Below are positions 24,827-37,327 of a stretch of DNA of 64,000 nt, piece after piece. Position 1 is the first letter of the stretch; every line of letters starts with the position of its first letter. Source of the DNA: Pelomicrobium methylotrophicum. GTDB taxonomy: Bacteria; Pseudomonadota; Gammaproteobacteria; Burkholderiales; UBA6910. Made by a program: the position numbers and the translations under genes. Where the stretch lies: the NCBI RefSeq assembly GCF_008014345.1, contig NZ_VPFL01000004.1, positions 62,001-126,000 of the forward strand, read 5' to 3'. A model generated the notes under the pieces. It saw nothing but the letters and a program-made list of their open reading frames with translations. It ran no database searches and was not told the DNA's origin.

Positions 24827-27800
24827 TCAATCCCCCAGCGACGCGAGCAGCGCTGCGTTGCCTCCTGCCGCGGCGGTGTTGACGCAGACTGAGCGCTCCA
24901 CCGCATAGCGCGGCAGCGTGTGGGGGCCACCTGCTTTGGGACCGGTGCCGGACAGCCCTTCGCCCCCGAAAGGCTGGCATCCCACCACCGCGCCGATCAT
25001 GTTGCGGTTGACATAGACGTTTCCCACCCGCGCGCGCTGCAGGAGGCGCTCGACGGTGGACTCCAGGCGGCTGTGCACCCCCAGCGTCAGCCCGTAGCCC
25101 GTGGCATTGATGGCCTCCACCACCCGTTCCAGGTCGCCCGCCTTCCAGCGCGCAACATGGAGAATGGGGCCAAACACCTCCTGGCGGAGGATGGCCGGGT
25201 CTCCGATTTCGAACACCTGGGGCGCGAAGAAGCAGCCGTGGTCAGCGTCCTGGGGCAACTTCGCCTGGCACACGAGGCGCGCTTCTCTGCTCATGCGGGC
25301 CCCATGGGCCTGTAACCGCTCCCGTGCACCCTCGTCGATCAGGGGACCCACGTCGGTGTCGAGGCGCAGCGGGTCTCCGACCTTGAGCTCGTCCACCGCG
25401 CCCGAGAGCATCTCCAGCGTGCGCTCGGCCACTTCCTCTTGCAGCAAGAGCAGCCGAAGCGCCGAGCAACGCTGGCCGGCGCTGTTGAAAGCGGATTGGA
25501 TGGTGTCGACCACCACCTGCTCGGTGAGCGCCGAGCTGTCCACCACCATGGCGTTCACCCCGCCGGTCTCCGCGATCAAGGGAACGATCGGCCCTTCGCG
25601 CTGGGCCAGCACAGCCGCGATGGCGCGGGCGGTTTCGAACGAGCCGGTGAAAGCCACGCCGGCGATGCCGGGATGCGCCGTGAGCGCTGCCCCCAGCGCC
25701 CGTCCGCCGGGCACGAAGTGAAGCACTTCCTCGGGAACGCCTGCCTCCAGCATGAGCTCCACCGCCCGCATGGCAGTCAGCGGCGTCTGGGGGGCGGGCT
25801 TCGCCACCACGCTGTTTCCTGCGGCCAAGGCGGCGGCGATCTGGCCCACGAAAATCGCCAGCGGGAAGTTCCAGGGGCTTACGCACACGAACACGCCTCG
25901 CCCCCGCAGCCGCAACCGGTTTTCCTCCCCTGTGGGGCCGGGAAGCATCACGTCGGTAAAAAGTCTCCGTGCCTCAGCCGCGTAGTAGCGGCAGAAGTCG
26001 GCCGCTTCCCGCACTTCCGCCAGGGCGTCGGGCAGTGTGCGCCCGGCCTCCCGCACAATGCGTGCCATCAGCTCGTCGCGGTGCGCTTCCAAGAGGTCGG
26101 CCACCCGTTCCAGGATGCGGGCCCGCTGCTCCGTCGGCATCCGATCCCAGTTCGAGGCCGCGGCCCGGGCGCGCTCGATGGCCTCGGCGCCCTGCGCCGG
26201 CGTCGCCTCGACGACTTCGCCCACTTGACGGCGGCGGTCCGCCGGGTCCCGAACCGGCACGGCCGCCCCCGGCAGACGCCGGCCTGCGACGAGGGGTGCC
26301 GCGCGCCACGGTCGGGACAACGCCTGCTGCAACCCCCGCGCCATGGCGTCGAGGGCGACGGGGTCGGCGAAGGAAAAACCCAGGGAGTTCTTCCGCCCGG
26401 AGCCGAACAGCTCCACCGGCAACGGCACCCGGGGATGGGGCGCGGCGCCTTCCCGCTCCACCGTCGCCACCGGATCCTCGGTCAGCCGCTCGACAGGCAC
26501 TTCGGGGTGGCCCACCCGGTTCACGAAGGACGTGTTGGCGCCGTTTTCCAGCAGCCGCCGCACCAAGTACGGCAGCAGCGCATCGAAGCTTCCCACCGGC
26601 GCATAGATGCGGCACGGCACTGGCGCCGTTGCGTGCACCTCTCGGTAGAGCGCCTCCCCCATGCCGTACAGCCGCTGGAATTCGAAGCGGCGCTCGGCAC
26701 CCGCGCACTCCAGCACGTAGGCGATGGTCTGGGCGTTGTGGGTGGCGAACTGGCAGAAGAAGGCATCCTGCGCCTCCAGCATCGCGCGTGCGCAAGCACA
26801 ATAGGACACGTCGGTGTGGCGCTTGCGGGTGAAGACCGGATAGCCCGCCAGCCCCTGGACCTGGGCGCGCTTGACTTCCGTGTCCCAGTAGGCGCCTTTC
26901 ACCAGCCGCAAGGGGATGCGGCGGCGCCGGGCGCGGGCGAGCGCCGCCAGCCACTCGATCACCGCAGATGCCCGTTTCTGATAGGCCTGCACCGCCAGCC
27001 CGAAGCCCTCCCACCCTTCGCAGTCCCCGGACGTGAACACGGCAGCGAACACGTCCAGCATGAGCTCGAGCCGCTCGCTTTCTTCCGCATCCAGGGTTAC
27101 CACGAGCCGGGCGTCGCGGGCCCGCCGTACGAGCGCCGAAAGGCGCGGGACGAGCTCGTCCATGACCCGCTGGCGCTGGGCGTGCTCGTAGCGGGGGTGC
27201 AGTGCCGAGAGCTTGATGGAGATCCCCGGCGCCGCGTAGGGATCTGGGTCGTCGGCCTGGCCAGCCAAGGCGTCGATGGCCTTCGCGTAGGCCTGGTAGT
27301 ATCGCTCGGCATCCCGGGCGGTAAGCGCCGCCTCACCCAGCATGTCGAAAGAGTAGCGGGTGAGCGGTGATGCGTCGCGCGCCTTGAGCGCTTCCTCGAT
27401 GGTCTCGCCCATGACGAACTGGCGGGCGAGGATGCCCATCGCGCTCCTGAGCACCGCCCGCACCACGGGCTCGCCTCCGCGGGCGGCCAAGCGCTTGAGG
27501 GCCAACGTCAGGGTATCGCCGGGCGCCTGCTCCAGCGCCACCACGCGGCCTGTCAGGAGCAGGCCGAACGTAGAGGCATTCACGAAGAACGAAGGGGAGC
27601 GGCCCAGGTGCTTCTCCCAGTCGCCCCGGGGAAGCTTGTCGCGGATCAGAGAATCGGCGGTGGCGGCGTCGGGAATGCGCAGCAGCGCCTCCGCCAGGCA
27701 CATGAGCACCACCCCTTCCTGGGAGGAAAGGTCGTACTCGCGCAAGAAAGCCTCCAGCGGCGATGCCGCCTGCCGCGCCCGCACGCCCTTGACCAAGGCT

Positions 27801-27955
27801 TCGGCGGCGGCGCGCACGCGCGATTGGGCGGCGGCCTCCAGCCGGGCGCGGCGGGCGAGGCGCTCCACCGTCTCGCGTTCGTCGGCCAAAAAGGCAGCAC
27901 GGATCCGCCCGCGCAATGAGGGGTCATCGGGTGCAGGATCGGGCTGAACGTCCAT
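24827..27955 (-). CDS. putA: Bifunctional proline dehydrogenase / P5C dehydrogenase
   Basis: A 1042-residue PutA oxidising proline to glutamate in two steps. The FAD-dependent PRODH barrel spans about residues 70-490 (LVVTLDAEE, LRLVKGAYWDTEVKRAQ, FATHNAQTIAYVLE). The NAD-dependent aldehyde dehydrogenase covers about 530-1000, with FTGSFETARAI and the catalytic Cys near residue 830 in SAGQRCSALR. There is no N-terminal ribbon-helix-helix DNA-binding domain and no long C-terminal extension, so this is a short, non-regulatory PutA. It acts at the inner face of the membrane, passing electrons to quinone. It heads the leftward set with the CoA-transferase, yceI and ggt-like genes and is divergent from the glycosyltransferase gene. 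Confidence 0.96.
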   Translation of the reverse strand: MDVQPDPAPDDPSLRGRIRAAFLADERETVERLARRARLEAAAQSRVRAAAEALVKGVRARQAASPLEAFLREYDLSSQEGVVLMCLAEALLRIPDAATADSLIRDKLPRGDWEKHLGRSPSFFVNASTFGLLLTGRVVALEQAPGDTLTLALKRLAARGGEPVVRAVLRSAMGILARQFVMGETIEEALKARDASPLTRYSFDMLGEAALTARDAERYYQAYAKAIDALAGQADDPDPYAAPGISIKLSALHPRYEHAQRQRVMDELVPRLSALVRRARDARLVVTLDAEESERLELMLDVFAAVFTSGDCEGWEGFGLAVQAYQKRASAVIEWLAALARARRRRIPLRLVKGAYWDTEVKRAQVQGLAGYPVFTRKRHTDVSYCACARAMLEAQDAFFCQFATHNAQTIAYVLECAGAERRFEFQRLYGMGEALYREVHATAPVPCRIYAPVGSFDALLPYLVRRLLENGANTSFVNRVGHPEVPVERLTEDPVATVEREGAAPHPRVPLPVELFGSGRKNSLGFSFADPVALDAMARGLQQALSRPWRAAPLVAGRRLPGAAVPVRDPADRRRQVGEVVEATPAQGAEAIERARAAASNWDRMPTEQRARILERVADLLEAHRDELMARIVREAGRTLPDALAEVREAADFCRYYAAEARRLFTDVMLPGPTGEENRLRLRGRGVFVCVSPWNFPLAIFVGQIAAALAAGNSVVAKPAPQTPLTAMRAVELMLEAGVPEEVLHFVPGGRALGAALTAHPGIAGVAFTGSFETARAIAAVLAQREGPIVPLIAETGGVNAMVVDSSALTEQVVVDTIQSAFNSAGQRCSALRLLLLQEEVAERTLEMLSGAVDELKVGDPLRLDTDVGPLIDEGARERLQAHGARMSREARLVCQAKLPQDADHGCFFAPQVFEIGDPAILRQEVFGPILHVARWKAGDLERVVEAINATGYGLTLGVHSRLESTVERLLQRARVGNVYVNRNMIGAVVGCQPFGGEGLSGTGPKAGGPHTLPRYAVERSVCVNTAAAGGNAALLASLGD

Positions 27956-28015
27956 GGCAAGCAGATCCCGAGAGGGAACCGCTCCATTTTAGGGGTAAAA
28001 TCGCGCCGCCCGTCC

Positions 28016-30440
<2,425 letters not shown>

Positions 30441-30447
30441 CCCGTCG

Positions 30448-31960
<1,513 letters not shown>

Positions 31961-31976
31961 GAACGACTCCTTGTGG

Positions 31977-32741
31977 CTACTGGCGGAGCTTGTAGCCGAT
32001 CTTCAGCAACCACAGTGCAGCCAATGATATCGCCAAAAAACAACCACCCACAATCGACAGGCTCAGCAACGGCGGCACGTCGGAGGCGCCGAAGAAGCCG
32101 TAGCGGAATCCGTCGATCATGTAGAAAAAAGGGTTGAGATGGGATACCGCCTGCCAGAATGGGGGCAGCGAGTGGACCGAATAGAACACCCCGGCAAGGA
32201 AGGTGAGCGGCACGATGATGAAATTCTGGAATGCCGCGAGCTGATCGAACTTCTCCGCCCAGATGCCGGCGATCAATCCCAGGCTGCCGGCGATGGCGCT
32301 GCCCAGCAGGGCGAAAGCCAGCGCCCACAGCGCGTTGCGCACCGGCAGCTCGACGAAGGCCACCGACATGAGCACCACGCCCAGCCCCACGATGAGACCG
32401 CGGGCCATGGCGGCCAAGACGTAGGCGAGCAGCATATCCCAGTAGGACAGCGGGGGCAGCAGCACGAACACGATGTTGCCGGTGATCTTGGACTGGATCA
32501 GGCTGGAGGAGCTGTTGGCGAAAGCGTTTTGCAACACCGCCATCATCGCCAGACCCGGGATCAAAAAGGCCGTGTAGGGCACGCCGGGGAAGACCTGCAC
32601 GTGGCTCTCCAGCACGTGGGAAAAGATCAGCAAGTACAGGAGCGTGGTGAGCAGCGGCGCCGCGATGGTCTGGAAAGCCACCTTCCAGAAACGCAGCCAC
32701 TCCTTGTAGAACAGGGTCTTGAAACCGATCCAGCTATTCAC
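31977..32741 (-). CDS. ABC-2 type exporter permease (YadH-like)
   Basis: A 254-residue inner-membrane protein with six predicted helices and the ABC-2 signature (LNPFFYMIDGFRYGFFG near the C-terminus). It starts with GTG, overlapping the end of the ATPase gene by eight bases. With that ATPase it forms an exporter of the YadGH type, whose substrate is unknown. Location inside the mla/murA block suggests an envelope-linked substrate. Confidence 0.9.
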   Translation of the reverse strand: MNSWIGFKTLFYKEWLRFWKVAFQTIAAPLLTTLLYLLIFSHVLESHVQVFPGVPYTAFLIPGLAMMAVLQNAFANSSSSLIQSKITGNIVFVLLPPLSYWDMLLAYVLAAMARGLIVGLGVVLMSVAFVELPVRNALWALAFALLGSAIAGSLGLIAGIWAEKFDQLAAFQNFIIVPLTFLAGVFYSVHSLPPFWQAVSHLNPFFYMIDGFRYGFFGASDVPPLLSLSIVGGCFLAISLAALWLLKIGYKLRQ

Positions 32742-33651
32742 GGTTCATGATGCTCACAAACACTTCTTCCAGGTCCGGCTGCGCCAGCTCCATGTCCAGG
32801 ACCTGAATCTTTGCCTCCCGCAACGTGGCGAGGACCGTCTCCAGGGTGGCGTAGTCGGGCAGCGCCAGCACGAACCGGCCCTGCTCTTCGCCGGCCAGAA
32901 ACCGATGCAGGCTCGCCGGCAGCTGCTCGGGCGCGAGCTTGAGCTTGAGGTATCGACCGGACATGGTGGCGAGCAGGTTGGCAGTGGTGTCCAGCGCCAC
33001 GAGGCGCCCCTGCTTGAGCATGGCGATGCGGGAGCACAGCGTTTCCGCCTCCTCCAGGTAATGGGTGGTGAGCACGATGGTGTGGCCGTCGCGGTTGAGC
33101 TTCTTCACGAAGTTCCACAGCCCCTGGCGCAGCTCCACGTCCACCCCGGCCGTGGGCTCGTCCAGCACGATGACCGGAGGCTTGTGCACCAAGGCCTGGG
33201 CCACCAGCACACGCCGCTTCATGCCCCCGGAGAGGGCCCGCATGTTACGCTCCGCCTTGTCGGTCAGGTCCAGGTGATGCATGACCTCATCGATCCAGTC
33301 GTCGTTGTGGGCCAAGCCGAAGTAGCCCGACTGGATCCTCAGCGTCTCCCGGACGGTGAAGAAGGGGTCGAACACCAGTTCCTGGGGCACCACGCCCAGG
33401 GCGCGCCGCGCGTGCCGGTAATCCGCCACGACGTCGTAGCCCATCACCCGCACCTCACCCGAAGTGGCACGGGTCAAACCCGCCACGATGTTGATGAGGG
33501 TGGTCTTGCCGGCGCCGTTGGGACCCAGCAGGGCAAAGAACTCCCCTTGCTCGATCGAAAGACTCACTCCGTCGAGCGCCTTGATGGGCCCAAAAGCCTT
33601 GTGCACCTGACGGATGTCGATGACCGCGCTCATCGCCGACCGCAAACTCAT
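32734..33651 (-). CDS. ABC exporter ATPase (YadG-like)
   Basis: A 305-residue ATPase of the multidrug/ABC-2 type. Walker [10 protein letters not shown], signature LSGGMKRRVLVAQAL, Walker B VIVLDEPTAGVD and H-loop LTTHYLEEAE are intact, with a 90-residue C-terminal domain typical of this group. The ATG at 33651 has GGGGGAA upstream; an ATG six codons later is the alternative. It pairs with the permease whose start overlaps its stop. Confidence 0.92.
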   Translation of the reverse strand: MSLRSAMSAVIDIRQVHKAFGPIKALDGVSLSIEQGEFFALLGPNGAGKTTLINIVAGLTRATSGEVRVMGYDVVADYRHARRALGVVPQELVFDPFFTVRETLRIQSGYFGLAHNDDWIDEVMHHLDLTDKAERNMRALSGGMKRRVLVAQALVHKPPVIVLDEPTAGVDVELRQGLWNFVKKLNRDGHTIVLTTHYLEEAETLCSRIAMLKQGRLVALDTTANLLATMSGRYLKLKLAPEQLPASLHRFLAGEEQGRFVLALPDYATLETVLATLREAKIQVLDMELAQPDLEEVFVSIMNRE

Positions 33652-33670
33652 CTGGGTTCCCCCATGAGTC

Positions 33671-33964
33671 TTAGGCGTCGGGCAGCCCGAGCATCTCGGC
33701 AACGCCGTAAACCCGAGCCAGGCCCGTCACACTCTGCGGCGGATTAAGAACGGCGAAAGCCGTGCCTCGGCGCCGAGCGTCGCGCAGCCAGTGGAGCAGC
33801 AAGCTCACCGCGGTGGAGTCTGCTTCGGTAACACGGGACAGGTCCACCCGCACCTCCCCGTCGCAGGTGGCCATCTCCCGGCGCCCCGCCTCCAGCAGCG
33901 CCCGGACGCTGGCGAACGTGATGGGTCCCTCGATCACGAAACGACCGGCCTCCCGCTTGATCAT
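33671..33964 (-). CDS. mlaB: STAS-domain protein MlaB
   Basis: A 97-residue STAS protein with a core EVRVDLSRVTEADSTAVSLLLHWL and the usual Ser-Thr pair (DST) where anti-sigma antagonist-like proteins are phosphorylated. In the MlaFEDB complex, MlaB binds MlaF on the cytoplasmic side and stabilises it. It lies nine bases after mlaC. Confidence 0.93.
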   Translation of the reverse strand: MIKREAGRFVIEGPITFASVRALLEAGRREMATCDGEVRVDLSRVTEADSTAVSLLLHWLRDARRRGTAFAVLNPPQSVTGLARVYGVAEMLGLPDA

Positions 33965-33973
33965 CGAGGCCTC

Positions 33974-34597
33974 TTATCCCTTCTTCTGTTCCTGCTGGGC
34001 CAGACTCTGGTTCTTCTCCCGCAGGCTCTTGATCAAGCCGTCGATGCCCCCGCGGCGGATCTCCTCGGTGAAAGTGCCGCGATAAGTGGCGACCAGGCTC
34101 ACGTTTTCGATCGTCACGTCGTAGACCTTCCAGCCGTTGGACGTCTTGTACATGCTGTAGTCGACCGGAATCGGCGGCCGCCCGTCAGGATTGACGATCT
34201 CGGTGCGCACGGTGACGTCGTTGGCCGCCGGCTCCATCTTGAACGGCTTGTAGGCGACGGTCTGATTCCTGTAAGAGGTGAACGCCGCCGTGTAGGTGCG
34301 CACCAGCAGCTCGCGGAACTCGCGGACGATCTGCTGTTGCTGCTCGGGCGTGGCTTCGCGCCAGTGGCGGCCCATGGCGAGGCGAGTCATGCGCGCGAAG
34401 TCGAAGTGCGGGAGCACCTTCTCCTCCACCAGGGCGAGCACTTTCTTGGGGCTGCCGGCCCGCAATTCCTGATCAGCGCGAACGATGGCCAGCACCTCCT
34501 CGGCCGTCTTCTTCACCAGCTCGTCGGGCGCCGGCTCCGCCAGCGCCGGGCCCGCCACGAGCAGGGCCATGGCAAGAATGAAGCGAATGAGTTTCAT
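33974..34597 (-). CDS. mlaC: Periplasmic phospholipid-binding protein MlaC
   Basis: A 207-residue exported protein: signal peptide (FILAMALLVAGPALAEP), then the Ttg2D/MlaC domain (VLPHFDFARMTRLAMGRHWREATPEQ; SNGWKVYDVTIENVSLVATYR). It carries single phospholipids between the outer-membrane and inner-membrane parts of the Mla system. It ends in a Lys/Gln-rich tail. Confidence 0.95.
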   Translation of the reverse strand: MKLIRFILAMALLVAGPALAEPAPDELVKKTAEEVLAIVRADQELRAGSPKKVLALVEEKVLPHFDFARMTRLAMGRHWREATPEQQQQIVREFRELLVRTYTAAFTSYRNQTVAYKPFKMEPAANDVTVRTEIVNPDGRPPIPVDYSMYKTSNGWKVYDVTIENVSLVATYRGTFTEEIRRGGIDGLIKSLREKNQSLAQQEQKKG

Positions 34598-34627
34598 ATC
34601 GGCCTCTTTAATGGAAAAAAGTCGCGT

Positions 34628-35095
34628 TTACTTACCCCCGCCTTCGGCGGCTTTCCCGTAGAGGAACTGGCCGATGACCTTTTCCAGGACCACGGCCGAC
34701 TGGGTAAGCTTGATCGTGTCCCCGTCCGCGAGCATCTGCTCGTCCCCTCCGGCCTCCAGCCCGATGTACTGCTCGCCGAGCAGCCCCGAGGTGAGGATCG
34801 ACGCCGCGGTGTCTTTCGGGAATCGGTAGCGCTTGTCGATCGCCAGCGTGACCTGCGCTACGTAGCGCTGGGTGTCGAACGTGATACTCTCCACCCGCCC
34901 CACCAGCACGCCGGCACTGCGCACCGGGGCTCGCACCTTGAGCCCCCCGACGTTGTCGAACTCGGCCACCAACCGGTAAGTGTCGCCGCCGAAGAGCGTG
35001 CTGGCGTTGCCCACCTTGAGCGCCAGAATCAAGAGCGCCACCATGCCCGCCAGCACGAACAGCCCCACCCAGATGTCGATTGCGCGCCGTTCCAC
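34628..35095 (-). CDS. mlaD: MCE-domain protein MlaD
   Basis: A 155-residue single-MCE protein. One N-terminal membrane helix (IWVGLFVLAGMVALLILAL) is followed by the MCE domain with GLKVRAPVRSAGVLVGRVESI and the LLGEQYIGLEAGG block. It forms the periplasmic hexameric ring of the Mla complex. It starts with GTG, three bases after mlaE. The C-terminal helix that lines the pore (ALVLEKVIGQFLYGK-like) is present. Confidence 0.94.
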   Translation of the reverse strand: MERRAIDIWVGLFVLAGMVALLILALKVGNASTLFGGDTYRLVAEFDNVGGLKVRAPVRSAGVLVGRVESITFDTQRYVAQVTLAIDKRYRFPKDTAASILTSGLLGEQYIGLEAGGDEQMLADGDTIKLTQSAVVLEKVIGQFLYGKAAEGGGK

Positions 35096-35098
35096 GAT

Positions 35099-35896
35099 TC
35101 AGGCCCCTCTGAACATGAAGGAAGTCAGGATGTAGTCAAGACCCAGCACCGCCAGCGACGAGGTGACCACCGTGCGGGTCGTGGCGCGGGCCACCCCTTC
35201 CGCCGTAGGTTCCGCGTCGAAGCCCTCGAACACCGCGATGGCCGACACCGCCACGCCGAACGTCAAGCTCTTGATCACTCCGTTTAACACGTCATGGCGC
35301 AAGTCGACGCCTTCCTGCATCTGGGACCAGAACGCGCCGTCGTCCACGCCGAGGAACACCACGCCGATCAGGTAGCCTCCGAACACGCCCACCGCGCTGA
35401 AAATGGCGGCGAGCAGCGGCATCGCGAGGACACCGCCCCAGAACCGGGGTGCCGCCACGCGACCGATGGGATTGACCGCCATCATGTCCATGGCCGAGAG
35501 TTGCTCGGTGGCCTTCATGAGACCGATCTCGGCGGTGATGGAAGTGCCCGCCCGGCCAGCGAACAAGAGCGCCGTCACCACCGGCCCCAGCTCCCGCAGC
35601 AGCGACAACGCCACCAGCACGCCCAGCTTTTCCTCGGAAGCATAGTCGACCAGCGTGTCGTAGCCTTGCAGGCCCAGCACCATGCCGACGAACAGGCCGG
35701 AGACCACGATGATCACCAGCGACAGCACGCCTGCGGCAAAAATCTCCTTGATCACGAGACGAAAGCGCCGGAAGCTCGCGCCGGAGTGAAGCAGGATCGC
35801 AGCCACGAAACGGGTCCCGTAGCCGAGCCGCCGGACGCCCCCCGCAACGCGGCTGCCGAGGCTCGCCAGCGTGTCCAGTCGTCCCCCCCCTGTCAT
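35099..35896 (-). CDS. mlaE: Phospholipid transport permease MlaE
   Basis: A 265-residue inner-membrane permease of the MlaE/YrbE family. Five helices, with EKLGVLVALSLLRELGPVV and AGRAGTSITAEIGLMKATEQLSAMDMMAVNPI, the segment that contacts MlaF. Its ATG overlaps the mlaF stop (ATGA). Confidence 0.95.
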   Translation of the reverse strand: MTGGGRLDTLASLGSRVAGGVRRLGYGTRFVAAILLHSGASFRRFRLVIKEIFAAGVLSLVIIVVSGLFVGMVLGLQGYDTLVDYASEEKLGVLVALSLLRELGPVVTALLFAGRAGTSITAEIGLMKATEQLSAMDMMAVNPIGRVAAPRFWGGVLAMPLLAAIFSAVGVFGGYLIGVVFLGVDDGAFWSQMQEGVDLRHDVLNGVIKSLTFGVAVSAIAVFEGFDAEPTAEGVARATTRTVVTSSLAVLGLDYILTSFMFRGA

Positions 35897-36699
35897 GCCC
35901 TCCCCTCCAGCAGGTCCTGGCCATAGTCGAGCGCCGGGTAGTGGAACGCCACGGGCCCGTCCTTCCTGGCATGGATGAACTGATCGACGAAGGGATCGGA
36001 GGATGCGCGGATCTCATCCGGCGTCCCCTGGGCAATCACGCGCCCGCCCGACAGCAGATAGACGTAGTCGACGATATGCAAGGACTCCTGGATGTCGTGA
36101 GTCACCACCACGGAGGTGGCGCCCAGCGCGTCATTCAGGCGCCGGATCAGGTCGCCGATCACGCCGAGAGAGATCGGGTCCAGGCCCGTGAACGGCTCAT
36201 CGTACAGAATCAGCATCGGATCGAGGGCAATCGCGCGGGCGAGCGCCACCCGCCGGGCCATGCCGCCGGAGAGCTCGGAGGGCATCAGATCCCGCGCCCC
36301 TCGCAGGCCCACCGCCTGCAGTTTCATGAGCACCAGGTCGTGGATCATGGACTCCGGCAGATCGGTGTGTTCCCTCAAGGGAAACGCCACGTTGTCGAAG
36401 ACCGACAGGTCGGTGAACAGAGCGCCGAACTGAAACAGCATGCCGATGCGCCGCCGCAAGCGGTAGAGCTCAGCCATGGACAGGCGGTTCACCACGTAGC
36501 CGTCCACCTGTACCTCACCGCGGGTGGGCTTCAACTGCCCGCCGATCAGCCGCAGCAGCGTGGTCTTTCCAGAGCCCGAGCCGCCCATGATCGCGACCAC
36601 TCGGCCGCGGGGCAAAGCGAGGTTCAGCTCGTGAAAGATGGGGCGCTGGTGATAGCTGAAGGCGAGATTGCGGATCTCAACCAGGTTCTGAAAGGCCAA
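35893..36699 (-). CDS. mlaF: Phospholipid transport ATPase MlaF
   Basis: A 268-residue ABC ATPase. Walker A GGSGSGKTT, signature LSGGMARRVALARAI, Walker B LILYDEPFTGLDPI and H-loop VVTHDIQES are intact. It drives lipid movement through MlaE at the inner membrane. It appears to start with TTG, since the nearest upstream ATG is closed by a stop after two codons. It is first in the leftward chain mlaF-E-D-C-B. No mlaA follows mlaC, so the outer-membrane part must lie elsewhere. Confidence 0.95.
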   Translation of the reverse strand: MAFQNLVEIRNLAFSYHQRPIFHELNLALPRGRVVAIMGGSGSGKTTLLRLIGGQLKPTRGEVQVDGYVVNRLSMAELYRLRRRIGMLFQFGALFTDLSVFDNVAFPLREHTDLPESMIHDLVLMKLQAVGLRGARDLMPSELSGGMARRVALARAIALDPMLILYDEPFTGLDPISLGVIGDLIRRLNDALGATSVVVTHDIQESLHIVDYVYLLSGGRVIAQGTPDEIRASSDPFVDQFIHARKDGPVAFHYPALDYGQDLLEGRA

Positions 36700-36796
36700 G
36701 GCGCTAGACCATCAAAAAACCCGAATTCTAGCTGCTCGGGGAAGGGGGTACAAACTCCGCGCGGGCCCACGGCAGCGGCTGGCGCCCGCCGTTCAT

Positions 36797-37285
36797 TCAG
36801 AGCCGCAACAGCTCGAGCAGCGTCACCACCCGGTTGAGGTACTCCGCATCCGGAGACTGCCCGATCAGGTAAGTCTCGTGCCCCTGACCGGCCAGCGCCC
36901 GAAGCCGCGCGGCGAGCTGCTTCATATCCTCTCCGGGCAGCAGCCACTCGAGTCGGGGCCCGCCGCCCCCTTTCGTCGGATACCACATTCCCAGCTTGGG
37001 CCCCAGGCTCGCCGCGCGCGCCCGGGCCTCCTCAGGCACCGGCTGCGGACCGGTTTCCAGAACGAAGCGAAAGCGATCCAGCGTGTCCGCCCTCCAGCGC
37101 GCGAGTTCCTCCGCGGCTGCAGCCATCCACCGATGCGCTGGCACCAGCACGCAGTCAAACCACTGGTTGTAATACGCGAGACGCCATTCCGCCGGAAGAT
37201 CCTCGGGGTAGAACGAGCCAACCCATTGAGGATGCTCCCAGTCCACGGCACCCACGTGGATCCGATACGTTGGAGCGGCAGCCAT
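36797..37285 (-). CDS. Short DUF72 (YecE-like) protein
   Basis: A 162-residue protein whose N-terminal half (RIHVGAVDWEHPQWVGSFYP, then RFRFVLETGP) matches DUF72/YecE proteins, which are usually 240-290 residues and form a TIM-barrel-like fold. About one third is missing, and the C-terminus (ETYLIGQSPDAEYLNRVVTL) looks self-contained, so it may be a short subfamily or a truncated copy. No function is known for the family. It is divergent from the luciferase-like gene, 42 bases away. Confidence 0.7.
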   Translation of the reverse strand: MAAAPTYRIHVGAVDWEHPQWVGSFYPEDLPAEWRLAYYNQWFDCVLVPAHRWMAAAAEELARWRADTLDRFRFVLETGPQPVPEEARARAASLGPKLGMWYPTKGGGGPRLEWLLPGEDMKQLAARLRALAGQGHETYLIGQSPDAEYLNRVVTLLELLRL

Positions 37286-37327
37286 GGACTGGCATTATAG
37301 ACCTTCGTCAGCGTTCGTCGGCCCCCT

